Of a stretch of 64,000 nucleotides of DNA, positions 42,997 to 51,332 are shown piece after piece. The stretch spans positions 1-64,000 of the forward strand of contig JAPFDX010000001.1 in assembly GCA_026168605.1 (NCBI GenBank), written 5' to 3'. Position numbers and translations under genes: made by a program. Positions within the stretch are counted from its first letter, which is position 1, and every line of letters begins with the position of its first letter. The DNA comes from Roseburia sp. GTDB taxonomy: Bacteria > Bacillota > Clostridia > Lachnospirales > Lachnospiraceae. Below the pieces are notes generated by a model. The model was not told where the DNA came from and searched no databases. It saw nothing but the letters and a program-made list of their open reading frames with translations.

Positions 42997-45900
42997 ATGG
43001 CTGAGAAGAATAAGATATTGATTGTGAATCATGCCGAAACAGAGAGACTTGCTTTAAGAGAGATGTTACAGGACGATTATGATGTGACGGGGGCAGTGGA
43101 CGGAAAACAGGCGTTTGACATCCTGAATGAGGAGGCGGAGCGGGAGATATTTTCTGCCGTGCTGCTGGAGCTGTCCCTGCCACAGCGGAGCGCCTATCAG
43201 TTTTTGCGCGAATACCACAAGACGGAGACGTATCTGCGGATCCCTGTGATCGTGCTGGCGGACGCGGGGGATTCCGTCGCAGAGTGCGAGAGTCTGGAGC
43301 TTGGCGCGTGGGATTTTGTGCACAGACCGTACAATCCGACGGTGATCCGTTTCCGCCTTAAAAATGTGATCGAGCGAAGCCAGCAGCAGATGAGCAGGGA
43401 GCTGAAATACCGTGCGGATTTCGATACGCTGACGGGAATCTACAATAAAAAAAGATTTTACGAATGGACGCATATACTCCTGCAAAAGTACTCGGACGAT
43501 CCGTTTGTTTTTCTGCGGATCGATGTGGAGAAGTTTCAGCTTGTCAATACTTTTTTCGGAACGGAGACGGGAGATGGTCTGCTCCGTTACATCGCGGATG
43601 AGATCTCGCGGTTTGCGGGGGAGAGTTCGCGCATCTGCTACGGAAGGATAGAGGCGGACATTTTTTGTATCTGTCTGCCATATCAGAGTGAGACGGTGGT
43701 TGCGGAGTTTGCGCGCTATCTGCGCAGCAGGCTGCGGAATTATAACCTGGAATACGATATTATCCCGGTGATTGGCGCCTATGTGATAGACGACCACGAT
43801 CTTTCGGTAGACCGGATGTACGACCGGGCCAACCTTGCCGTGAAGCAGTGCAAGGGAAACTATATGCGCAATTACGCATTCTATACGCCGCACTTAAGCG
43901 AGGGGCTTTTGAAGGAGCAGCGGATCGTGAGCAATATGCGCAGCGCATTGGAGAGAAATGAGTTTGTGCTCTACCTCCAGCCGAAGTATGACCTGCAAAA
44001 CAATACGATCGAGGGGGCGGAGGTGCTGGTGCGCTGGCACAGTCCCATCTATGGGACTGTCTCACCGGGAGAGTTCATCCCGATCTTTGAGCGGAATGGT
44101 TTTATCACAAAGCTCGATTTCTACGTCTGGGAAAAGACCTGCCAGATGCTGGCGCGCTGGCTTGCAGAGGGCAGAAACCCGGAGCCGGTGTCTGTCAATA
44201 TCTCAAGGGTAAGCCTTTACAATCCGCGTCTGGTGGAGACGATCATCGGTCTGGTGGAGCGGTATCAGATACCGCCCCGCTTGTTGCAGTTAGAACTGAC
44301 GGAGAGCGCCTGCACGAACAATCCGCAGGCGATACGGGAGATGATGGGAAAACTGCAAAACGCCGGATTTTCGATCCTGATGGACGATTTTGGCAGCGGA
44401 TATTCCTCCTTAAATGTGTTGAAGGATATCGCCGTCGATATTTTAAAGATCGATATGAAGTTTCTGTCGGACATGGGAAAACAGGGACGCAGTGAGAATA
44501 TTCTGGCGTCCGTCGTGCGGATGGCAAAATGGCTGGATATGCCGGTGATCGCGGAGGGCGTGGAACGCCGGGACCAGGTGGACTTTTTGCGGAGCATCGG
44601 CTGTGAATATGTGCAGGGCTTTTATTTTGCGAAGCCCATGCCGGTGACGGAATACGAGGAGCTCGCTTTTGAGAGTGGGGAAGATCATGAGGCGCAGGAG
44701 CGGGAGAGTGCTCTGGACGCGGACAGCTTGTGGACGTCCGCCTCGCAGATGGAGATCCTGTTTTCCGATATGCTTCAGGCGGTGGCAGTCTATGAGTATG
44801 AGGAGGATCCGGAGAGACTTGAGATCATCCGTGTGAATAAAGCATACTATGAGCTGTTTGGATACAGTGATATAGACGATGTGCAGAAGAGTATTTTAAG
44901 TTCCGTGGATATCGAGGGGCAGAATACCCTCAAGGCAGCGTTCCGTGAGGTTGTCGGGACGAAGGAGATGACGGAATGTGAGTTTTTGCGCAAGGGCGAT
45001 CGCGGCAGATTCAAATGGATCCGGCTGAAATTAAAATATATCAATCAGGTTGGTATGGAGCACGTGATTTTTGGCACGCTTACCGATGTCACCGAGCAGA
45101 AGGAGATCGACCGCGAGCTGCGGAAGTACCGGCAGGCGTTTGGCGTGCGGCCGCATCACAGGAAGACCATTCTGGTCGTGGATGACGAGGAGGTCAACCG
45201 CGCGTCCCTGCAGTGTATTTTTGACGAGCAGTACTGTGTGCTCGAGGCGGAGAACGGCAGGGATGCACTGGAGCGTCTGGGGAAGCATCCGGGTGAGGTG
45301 GACGTCATTCTTCTGGATCTGATGATGCCGGAGATGGACGGGATTGAATTTTTACAGTGTAAGAAGAAGGATGCGAGGATTTCGGGTATTCCGGTCATCA
45401 TCATCACGGCGGACGATACGACGCGGCGTCAGGTGCAGGCGTTAAAACTCGGCGCGGACGACTATATCGTCAAGCCGTTTATTCCGGAGATCGCGGCAAG
45501 GCGCGTGCACAATGTGCTCGAGGCACAGCAGAGACTTGCGAGCGCGCTTCGGAAATTCGAGCGCGAGCCTGCAAAAGAAAAAACGGAGACGTCGCACGCA
45601 AGGAATCAGAGTGGGTATGTGAAGGCGCTGCTGCTTGTGGAGCTGAACAACCTTGCAGAACTGGCAGACGCTTACACCTACAAGGTGGCAGATCAGATTT
45701 TCTATGTGGTGGAAGGGCGCCTGAAACGCTATTTCCCGCAGGGAGATGTCATTGCGCGCAGCGGCATAAGAGAGTTTGTGGTAAGCTTTGCAGGCGATGT
45801 GCAGGCGGCAGAGCTCAAGCGGATGTGCCTGGCATTTCTGGAGGATATCCGGGGTATCGGCGCGGATGGGATCGCGCTCGACTGTTCCGTGGGCGCGTCA

Positions 45901-46029
45901 CTTGCAGGAAACGGACAGAAAGCGTCGCTTGAGATGCTTGAACTGGCGGACAAGGCATTGTGTACGGCATTGCAGGAGGGCAGCCGCTTTGCCTTGGAGG
46001 AGCTGCCGCAGGAAGAGGCACAGAGGTAG
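42997..46029 (+). CDS. Multidomain c-di-GMP regulator: REC-GGDEF-EAL-PAS-REC-GGDEF
   Basis: 1010 residues, no membrane segment. Domain 1 (~5-128) is a receiver lacking key residues (Glu58 at the phospho-Asp site, HRP for the K-P pair). Domain 2 (~140-290) is GGDEF-like with RIEAD at 217-221, so catalytically doubtful. Domain 3 (~310-560) is EAL-like and looks active: EVL at 342-344, ISR, QLELTES, DDFGSGYSS, LKIDMKF, IAEGVE and QGFYFAKPMP. A PAS domain (~585-715) follows. Domain 5 (~728-850) is an intact receiver (VVDDEE, Asp774, TADD, VKPF). The C terminus (~870-1000) is a second eroded GGDEF (SGIREF at 922-927). Net activity is probably c-di-GMP hydrolysis under phospho-control. Confidence 0.88.
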   Translation: MAEKNKILIVNHAETERLALREMLQDDYDVTGAVDGKQAFDILNEEAEREIFSAVLLELSLPQRSAYQFLREYHKTETYLRIPVIVLADAGDSVAECESLELGAWDFVHRPYNPTVIRFRLKNVIERSQQQMSRELKYRADFDTLTGIYNKKRFYEWTHILLQKYSDDPFVFLRIDVEKFQLVNTFFGTETGDGLLRYIADEISRFAGESSRICYGRIEADIFCICLPYQSETVVAEFARYLRSRLRNYNLEYDIIPVIGAYVIDDHDLSVDRMYDRANLAVKQCKGNYMRNYAFYTPHLSEGLLKEQRIVSNMRSALERNEFVLYLQPKYDLQNNTIEGAEVLVRWHSPIYGTVSPGEFIPIFERNGFITKLDFYVWEKTCQMLARWLAEGRNPEPVSVNISRVSLYNPRLVETIIGLVERYQIPPRLLQLELTESACTNNPQAIREMMGKLQNAGFSILMDDFGSGYSSLNVLKDIAVDILKIDMKFLSDMGKQGRSENILASVVRMAKWLDMPVIAEGVERRDQVDFLRSIGCEYVQGFYFAKPMPVTEYEELAFESGEDHEAQERESALDADSLWTSASQMEILFSDMLQAVAVYEYEEDPERLEIIRVNKAYYELFGYSDIDDVQKSILSSVDIEGQNTLKAAFREVVGTKEMTECEFLRKGDRGRFKWIRLKLKYINQVGMEHVIFGTLTDVTEQKEIDRELRKYRQAFGVRPHHRKTILVVDDEEVNRASLQCIFDEQYCVLEAENGRDALERLGKHPGEVDVILLDLMMPEMDGIEFLQCKKKDARISGIPVIIITADDTTRRQVQALKLGADDYIVKPFIPEIAARRVHNVLEAQQRLASALRKFEREPAKEKTETSHARNQSGYVKALLLVELNNLAELADAYTYKVADQIFYVVEGRLKRYFPQGDVIARSGIREFVVSFAGDVQAAELKRMCLAFLEDIRGIGADGIALDCSVGASLAGNGQKASLEMLELADKALCTALQEGSRFALEELPQEEAQR

Positions 46030-46037
46030 TGACTGTT

Positions 46038-46733
46038 ATGGAAATATATATCATGGATGTCCGGGCGTTCGCCGATGAAGCATTGTCTGAAAAAGGTCTC
46101 CGGTTTCTTTTGCCGGAGCGGAGGGCGCAGCTTGGGAGACTGCGCCGGGAAACGGACCGGTGGCGGTGCATGGGCGCGGGACTTCTGCTTGAGTACGGGA
46201 TGAGGCAGCGCGGCTGTACGCTCTTTGCTGACGGCGGTGACAGGACGCCGGTAACGCTGGAAAACGGAGCGCACGGGAAACCGTATCCTGCCACGGGCGG
46301 GCATTTTTCTTTCAACCTCTCGCACAGCGGACACTATGCGGCGGCGGTATTTGCGGATACCTCCGTCGGGATCGATGTGGAGGCTGTCCGTCCGGCGAAG
46401 CTCGCACTGGCGAAGCGCTTTTTCCGGCAGGAGGAGACCGCCTATTTGCAGGAAATCTGCGAACGTGAGGGCAGCGCCCGGGCAGATGTGGCGTTTACAA
46501 GACTGTGGACAAGAAAAGAGAGCTATATCAAAGCGGTAGGCGAGGGGATCCGCCTGCCGCTTGCTGATTTTTCCGTGCTTTCAGACACTGTGGCAGACAG
46601 CGGATACCGGCTGCGCACCTGGACGCTGCCCGACGGCTATGTGCTTACGGTGTGCGCCCAGAGCCCGGTTGACGATCAGGTGCAGTGGCTTTGCGCGCGG
46701 GATGCGCAGTTCTGGCACGCACTTGGGATTTGA
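46038..46733 (+). CDS. Sfp/AcpT-type 4'-phosphopantetheinyl transferase
   Basis: 231 residues. Transfers phosphopantetheine from CoA to a Ser on carrier proteins. Visible signatures are GKPYPATGGHFSFNLSHSGHYAAAVF, VGIDVEAVRP (Mg2+-binding Asp/Glu) and FTRLWTRKESYIKAVGEGI. Its length fits the Sfp class used for NRPS/PKS or lysine carrier proteins rather than AcpS, but no such megasynthase is in the window. The start at 46038 follows the regulator's stop by 8 nt with only a weak AGAGG site, so it is likely coupled to that gene. Confidence 0.93.
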   Translation: MEIYIMDVRAFADEALSEKGLRFLLPERRAQLGRLRRETDRWRCMGAGLLLEYGMRQRGCTLFADGGDRTPVTLENGAHGKPYPATGGHFSFNLSHSGHYAAAVFADTSVGIDVEAVRPAKLALAKRFFRQEETAYLQEICEREGSARADVAFTRLWTRKESYIKAVGEGIRLPLADFSVLSDTVADSGYRLRTWTLPDGYVLTVCAQSPVDDQVQWLCARDAQFWHALGI

Positions 46734-46765
46734 CGGGAGCCAGCGAAATTATTATAATACGAATT

Positions 46766-47084
46766 TATAGGGATGCCGGGGCAAGAGGACACTTTTCAAA
46801 ATCGGAGTTGGCAGATTGCGCAACCGGTATTCTGACTTGTGAATGTGGAGAATCCTAGAGTTTCTTAATGTTCTGTCAATCTTCAGCAATTTGACGGCAG
46901 GGATGCCGGCAAAAACCCGACTTGCGCCCTGGACGGCGCATAGAGGGTGGTTGCGTCGGGAAACAAGAATTAAATCGGAACATTTTAGAAACTCTTGGAT
47001 TCGGAACCTGAACAAGAAGAATACCGGCTGTATCATTTGCTGAACCTAATTTTTGAAAAAGCTCCTTTGCACCAAAATCTTATA
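46766..47084 (+). repeat. Dispersed structured repeat, copy C
   Basis: About 319 nt, filling most of the 370-base gap between two same-strand genes. Arms pair from TATAG (46766) with CTTATA (47079-47084), through ACTTTTCAAAA/TTTTTGAAAAAG, to CAACCGGTATTCT/AATACCGGCTG. The core has hairpin GGCA-GGGA-TGCC, ACCC (46915-46918) with GGGT (46945-46948) and GCGCC/GGCGC. The right end stops just before the greA ribosome site. Confidence 0.75.
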
Positions 47085-47103
47085 GACAGGAGGAAATCGT
47101 TTC

Positions 47104-47607
47104 ATGTATGATGAGCTGACAGAGCAGGACATCAAAAAGATGGAGGAGGAGATAGAGTACCGCAAGCTCGTGGTGCGCAGGCAGGCGCTGGAGGCGGTGA
47201 AGGAAGCGCGTGCGCACGGGGATCTCTCCGAGAATTTTGAATATCATGCGGCAAAGAAGGACAAGAACCAGAACGAGAGCAGGATCCGTTATCTGGAGCG
47301 GATGATCAAGACGGCGAAAATTATTTCCACGGATTCCGCGGAGGATGAAGTGGGCATGAACAATACGGTCACGGTCTATTTCGAGGAGGACGACGAGGAG
47401 GAAACCTACCGCATTGTCACGACAGTGCGCGGCAATTCGTTAAAGAATCTGATCAGCAACGAGTCGCCGCTCGGCAAGGCGCTGCTCGGACACAAGGTGG
47501 GAGACCGGGTCGAGGTCAGGGTGAACGATGACTACTCCTATTTTGTTGAGATCCGCCACATCGAGAATACGGTGGACGACGGGACAGATAAGCTGAGAAG
47601 TTTTTGA
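47104..47607 (+). CDS. greA: Transcript cleavage factor GreA
   Basis: Rescues backtracked RNA polymerase by stimulating transcript cleavage through the secondary channel. 167 residues. The N-terminal coiled coil carries the acidic tip as EARAHGDLSENFEYHAAKKDKN, and the C-terminal domain ends SPLGKALLGHKVGDRVEVRV. A ~10-residue C-terminal tail is extra. The AGGAGGAAATCG site sits between repeat copy C and the ATG. No separate promoter is evident, so transcription may come through the repeat. metF follows after 16 nt. Confidence 0.96.
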   Translation: MYDELTEQDIKKMEEEIEYRKLVVRRQALEAVKEARAHGDLSENFEYHAAKKDKNQNESRIRYLERMIKTAKIISTDSAEDEVGMNNTVTVYFEEDDEEETYRIVTTVRGNSLKNLISNESPLGKALLGHKVGDRVEVRVNDDYSYFVEIRHIENTVDDGTDKLRSF

Positions 47608-47623
47608 GGGAGCAGGAGAGAGG

Positions 47624-48496
47624 ATGAGACTGACAGAATTATTACAGAAAGAGGAAGTGACGATTTCCTGCGAGCTGTTTCCGCCCAAACAGGGCGCGCA
47701 GCTTGCAAACTATAAAAAACTGGTCGGGGAAATGGCGGCGCTAAAGCCCGCCTATATGAGCGTGACCTATGGTGCGACGGGCGGCACGTCCGATTACACG
47801 GTGGAACTCGCCGACGAGGTGTGCAATGTCAACCACATTCCGGCGCTCGCACATCTGACGTGTGCGTCCTCGACGAAGGAAAAGGTGGCTTCGGTGCTCG
47901 CGGAATTAAAGGAAAAGAAGATCGAGAACATTCTGGCACTGCGCGGAGATATCCCGGCAGATGTCGATTTTCCCCTGCCGAACCAGTATCATCATGCGAG
48001 CGAACTGATCGCGCAGATCCGGGAGTACGGCGATTTCTGTATCGGAGGCGCCTGCTATCCGGAGGGACACCCGGAGGCACGGACGATGTTTGAGGATTTG
48101 GAGCACCTGAAGGAAAAGGTGGAAGCAGGCTGCGAATTTCTGACGACACAGATGTTTTTTGACAACAATATTCTATACAATTTTTTGTATAAGGCATTGA
48201 AAAGGGGAATTGATGTTCCGGTTGTCGCCGGGATCATGCCGGTGACGAACCGGGCGCAGGTAGCGCGCATCATGTCGCTTTCGGGAAACATGATGCCACC
48301 GCGTTTTCTGGCGATCGTGGACCGTTTTGGAGATCATCCGGCAGCGATGAAGCAGGCGGGAATTGCCTATGCGACCGAGCAGATCATTGATCTGATCGCG
48401 AACGGTGTCAGTCACGTACATATTTATACGATGAATAAGCCAGATGTGGCGGGCGCGATTTTGGAAAATCTCTCGGAGATTTATGTGCGTTCATGA
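47624..48496 (+). CDS. metF: Methylenetetrahydrofolate reductase
   Basis: Reduces 5,10-methylene-THF to methyl-THF for methionine synthesis or the methyl branch of acetogenesis. 290 residues. Visible are ISCELFPPKQGAQ (catalytic Glu region), MSVTYGATGG, HLTCASSTKEKV, NILALRGDIPADV, IGGACYPEGHPEA, FLTTQMFFDN and the C-terminal HIYTMNKPDVA. No metV partner or Wood-Ljungdahl genes are adjacent, so the methionine role is more likely. GGGAGCAGGAGAGG precedes the ATG. Confidence 0.95.
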   Translation: MRLTELLQKEEVTISCELFPPKQGAQLANYKKLVGEMAALKPAYMSVTYGATGGTSDYTVELADEVCNVNHIPALAHLTCASSTKEKVASVLAELKEKKIENILALRGDIPADVDFPLPNQYHHASELIAQIREYGDFCIGGACYPEGHPEARTMFEDLEHLKEKVEAGCEFLTTQMFFDNNILYNFLYKALKRGIDVPVVAGIMPVTNRAQVARIMSLSGNMMPPRFLAIVDRFGDHPAAMKQAGIAYATEQIIDLIANGVSHVHIYTMNKPDVAGAILENLSEIYVRS

Positions 48497-48545
48497 TGCA
48501 GCCGTGCGGCGGCAATACTTATGCGAAAGGAAGGGAGTAAAATAC

Positions 48546-48995
48546 ATGAAACAGGAAGCACTGGGCAGGAAGCTCACAGAGCTGATGGAGGAGACGAAAA
48601 AGGGAAGGATCCACTGGAATGTGGAAGTGCAGACGACGGAGACAAACGATGAGACAGACAAACCGCGCGAGACGGAAAACGGTGTGGAGTGGGTGATTGA
48701 TGAGTGTTATGTCTCTTATTACTGTAAATACAGGGATGCAGAATTTTGTATGATCACCTATGAGCTGATCAAGACGGCGGGAGAGCGGGTGACGAGCAGC
48801 AACATGGTGTTTGTGCCGCCGCTTGGCATCCGTTACTTTGATCTGCATACATTGCTGCCGCACAGCGTGGAGACCTCTGCGGTGCTGATGGAACAGATTC
48901 ACAGACTCTGGATGATTCTGCTTGAGATGTATAAGGCGGATCAGGGCAGTGTGGATCTGAAAGCGAGAGCGGGAACGCTGACAATCGAAGATTAG
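48546..48995 (+). CDS. Conserved-looking protein of unknown function
   Basis: 149 residues, soluble and acidic, without a domain I recognise. Predicted mixed alpha/beta. The N-terminal helix is EALGRKLTELMEETKKGRIHW, followed by a Thr/Glu-rich insert, a beta-rich middle (DECYVSYYCKYRDAEFCMITYELIKT), and a final amphipathic helix with LHTLLPHSVETSAVLMEQIHRLWMILLEMY. The GGAAGGGAG site and its place 49 nt behind metF suggest it is real and co-transcribed with greA-metF. In-frame upstream sequence overlaps metF and is rejected. Confidence 0.7.
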   Translation: MKQEALGRKLTELMEETKKGRIHWNVEVQTTETNDETDKPRETENGVEWVIDECYVSYYCKYRDAEFCMITYELIKTAGERVTSSNMVFVPPLGIRYFDLHTLLPHSVETSAVLMEQIHRLWMILLEMYKADQGSVDLKARAGTLTIED

Positions 48996-49003
48996 GTATC
49001 ATA

Positions 49004-49041
49004 AACATGGGGCTGTCCTATTCCGGACAGCCCCATGTTTG
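49004..49041. terminator. Bidirectional terminator between convergent genes
   Basis: A perfect 16-bp inverted repeat, AAACATGGGGCTGTCC (49004-49019) with GGACAGCCCCATGTTT (49026-49041), and a 6-nt loop. It ends in TTT on either strand and lies between the unknown gene and the convergent larC. Confidence 0.75.
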
Positions 49042-49055
49042 ATGTGGGTGCGTAC

Positions 49056-50393
49056 TTATTTTCTCGCAGGCTTGGAGTGGTACAGCGACTGCGTGACGTC
49101 GGCAAGCGAGCAGCCGTTTTTTTGCACGATCTCCTTTAGATCTTCAAACTCCGGTTTCACCTTCTCAATGCCGTAGCCCACGCTCCGCTTGAGACGGACG
49201 TCCCCATAGGGAGTTTCCCTTGTCTCAAAGGTGGATTCCAGCTTGGCGCGCTCAAAGCTCTGGTAGCGCACGCCGCGCGTCGTGGTGTGCAGGAAAATAA
49301 GTCCGGTAAATTTCTCGCGCTCCTCCGGCAGACAAAGACAGGTCAAAAGGATGCCGGGACGGTTCTTTTTCATCTGAATGGGGGTTGTCCACACATCGAG
49401 CGCTCCGGACGCCGTGAGAATCTCGGTGGCAAGTCCGACCGCTTCCCCCGTCATATCGTCGAGATTGCAGGAGATAGAGAGAACCACGTCATCGCAGGAG
49501 CAGGTTTCCTCGTCCTCCACAGGCAGATAGGAGATCGTGTCTCCCAGAAAGGCGCGGACGCAGTTTGCGATCTCAAATTCCTTCGTACCCATGCCGTAGC
49601 CGATGGCGGTGGTGGTCATGGTGGGCATTGGGAAGAAACGTGTGACATAATACCTTAAGATGGCGGCTCCGGTCGGGGTGCACAGTTCACTGGTCACGGA
49701 ACCGGTATAGTAAGGGATGCCGCACAAAAGCTCTGCCGTCGCGGGGGCAGGTACGGGAAGAACGCCGTGCGCACAGCGCACAAAACCGTTTCCCACATGG
49801 ACCGGGGACGCGAGGATCTGCTCCGGCGCGATCATGTGGACTAAGAGCGCGCAGCCCACGACGTCGGCGAGCGCATCAAGCGTGCCGACCTCATGAAAAT
49901 GGATCTGCTCTAAGGTCGTGCCGTGCACCTTTGCCTCCGCCTCACCGATCAGGCGGTAGATGGAGCAGGCGTCCTCCTTGATCTCGTCCGGCAGCGGAAG
50001 GGTGTAGATCTTTGCAAGAATAGAGGCATAGTCCGCATGAAAATGGTCATGGGTGTGCCCGTCCCCGTGCATATGTCCGTTGTCGTGCGTATGATCGTCG
50101 TGTGTATGCTCATGGGGATGTTCATGCGCATGATCGTGCGTGTGTCCGTCGTCGTGTGAATGTGCGTGCTCCGTATGTCCTCCTTCTTCTTCGCCTGCGG
50201 CGACCACGCGCATATGTGTGCCGAGCACGCCGCATCGGGTGACCGGATCCGCAAAAATCGTGATGTCAAGCGGAGCGAGAGCCTCATTGATAGTCTGGAG
50301 AAACAGCTCCTTGTCCGGGCACAGTTCATAGAATGCCCCCATCAGCATATCTCCGGCAGCGCCCATATTACATTCCAGATAAATTGTCTTCAT
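49056..50393 (-). CDS. larC: Nickel-pincer cofactor nickel-insertase LarC
   Basis: Inserts Ni into the pyridinium dithiocarboxylate precursor to make the nickel-pincer nucleotide cofactor of lactate racemase and related enzymes. 445 residues, uninterrupted, whereas in some lactobacilli it is made by frameshifting between larC1 and larC2. The N terminus is YLECNMGAAGDMLMGAFYEL. A His/Asp-rich stretch (~residues 72-122, many HTHD/HEH units) is a probable nickel-binding loop. GTLDALADVVG, ELCTPTGAAIL and CNLDDMTGEAVG are family motifs. larB lies 15 nt upstream on the same strand. Confidence 0.93.
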   Translation of the reverse strand: MKTIYLECNMGAAGDMLMGAFYELCPDKELFLQTINEALAPLDITIFADPVTRCGVLGTHMRVVAAGEEEGGHTEHAHSHDDGHTHDHAHEHPHEHTHDDHTHDNGHMHGDGHTHDHFHADYASILAKIYTLPLPDEIKEDACSIYRLIGEAEAKVHGTTLEQIHFHEVGTLDALADVVGCALLVHMIAPEQILASPVHVGNGFVRCAHGVLPVPAPATAELLCGIPYYTGSVTSELCTPTGAAILRYYVTRFFPMPTMTTTAIGYGMGTKEFEIANCVRAFLGDTISYLPVEDEETCSCDDVVLSISCNLDDMTGEAVGLATEILTASGALDVWTTPIQMKKNRPGILLTCLCLPEEREKFTGLIFLHTTTRGVRYQSFERAKLESTFETRETPYGDVRLKRSVGYGIEKVKPEFEDLKEIVQKNGCSLADVTQSLYHSKPARK

Positions 50394-50408
50394 AAAAACC
50401 TCCGTTTC

Positions 50409-51161
50409 TCAGCCGCCGGTATGATTGATCATGCTGGCGAGATAACCCGCGCCGAAGCCGTTGTCGATATTTACGACGGAGACACCGCTTGCGCAGGAAT
50501 TTAACATGGATAAAAGAGCAGAGACACCCTGAAAGCTTGCGCCGTAGCCAATGCTTGTCGGCACGCCGATCACCGGACAGTCCGTGAGCCCGCCGATCAC
50601 GCTCGCGAGCGCGCCCTCCATCCCGGCGACGGCGATCACCGCGTTGGCGCTGCTTAGCACCTCAAGGTTTGAGAGCAGACGGTGCAGTCCGGCAACACCC
50701 ACATCGTAGAGACGTACTACCTTGTTGCCGAGCGCCTCCGCCGTGAGAGCTGCCTCCTCGGCGACCGGTATGTCGCTGGTCCCGCCGGTTGCGACGACGA
50801 TCGTCCCCTTTGCGGAAACGTGGCTTGTCCGGTTGACGATGCCGATGCGTGAGACGTCGTCATAAAAAAGGGGAAAGCGGTCGGCGAGATAGGCTGCGGA
50901 TTCCGGTGCGAGCCGTGTGATCAGTATATTTTCCGGGCAGTGCGCCAAAAGGCTGCCAATGATGCCCTCGATCTGCTCCTTTGTCTTGGATGCGCCGTAG
51001 ATGACCTCCGGCGCTCCCTGCCTGACCTCGCGGTGATGGTCGACCTTGGCATAGCCGAGATCCTCATACGGGGTGAGCTTTAGTCTGGCATAGCCCTCGC
51101 TTGCTGAAATTTTACCATGTTCAATGTCGGTTAAAATCTGTCGGATGTGTTCATTTTCCAT
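50409..51161 (-). CDS. larB: Pyridinium-3,5-biscarboxylate mononucleotide synthase LarB
   Basis: First step of nickel-pincer nucleotide synthesis: carboxylates and hydrolyses nicotinic acid adenine dinucleotide. 250 residues. The C-terminal half is PurE-like: VVATGGTSDIPVAEEAALTAEALG, RLYDVGVAGLHRLL, VAGMEGALASVIGGL, VPTSIGYGASFQGVSALLSMLNSCASGV. The N-terminal part includes EGYARLKLTPYEDLGYAKVDHHREVRQGAPEVIYG. ATG 51161 is preferred over an in-frame upstream start. It forms a larB-larC operon. The sulfur-transferring LarE and the LarA racemase are not in this window. Confidence 0.94.
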   Translation of the reverse strand: MENEHIRQILTDIEHGKISASEGYARLKLTPYEDLGYAKVDHHREVRQGAPEVIYGASKTKEQIEGIIGSLLAHCPENILITRLAPESAAYLADRFPLFYDDVSRIGIVNRTSHVSAKGTIVVATGGTSDIPVAEEAALTAEALGNKVVRLYDVGVAGLHRLLSNLEVLSSANAVIAVAGMEGALASVIGGLTDCPVIGVPTSIGYGASFQGVSALLSMLNSCASGVSVVNIDNGFGAGYLASMINHTGG

Positions 51162-51194
51162 CGTGTGTCTGCCTTTCTTATCTCGTATGGTTTC

Positions 51195-51224
51195 ATTATA
51201 CAATAGGGGGGCGTGGGATTGCAA
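51195..51224 (-). promoter_or_regulatory. larBC promoter
   Basis: On the minus strand: TTGCAA (51224-51219), an 18-nt spacer and a perfect TATAAT (51200-51195), 33 nt before larB. A GGCGAA-AC-TTCGCC hairpin lies at ~51252-51265, between dinB's end and this promoter. Confidence 0.65.
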
Positions 51225-51332
51225 GAGAGTGTGTTGCAGCGCGCAGACCCATAGGCGAAACTTCGCCCATATTTATATTGACAATCCTGTTTCCGGCGCA
51301 TACAGTAGAGAAAAGAGAATGTATGGGGAAGG

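Noticed and set aside
49056-50393. larC split by programmed frameshift, as in some lactobacilli
   Set aside because: The frame is continuous from start to stop, with both halves present.
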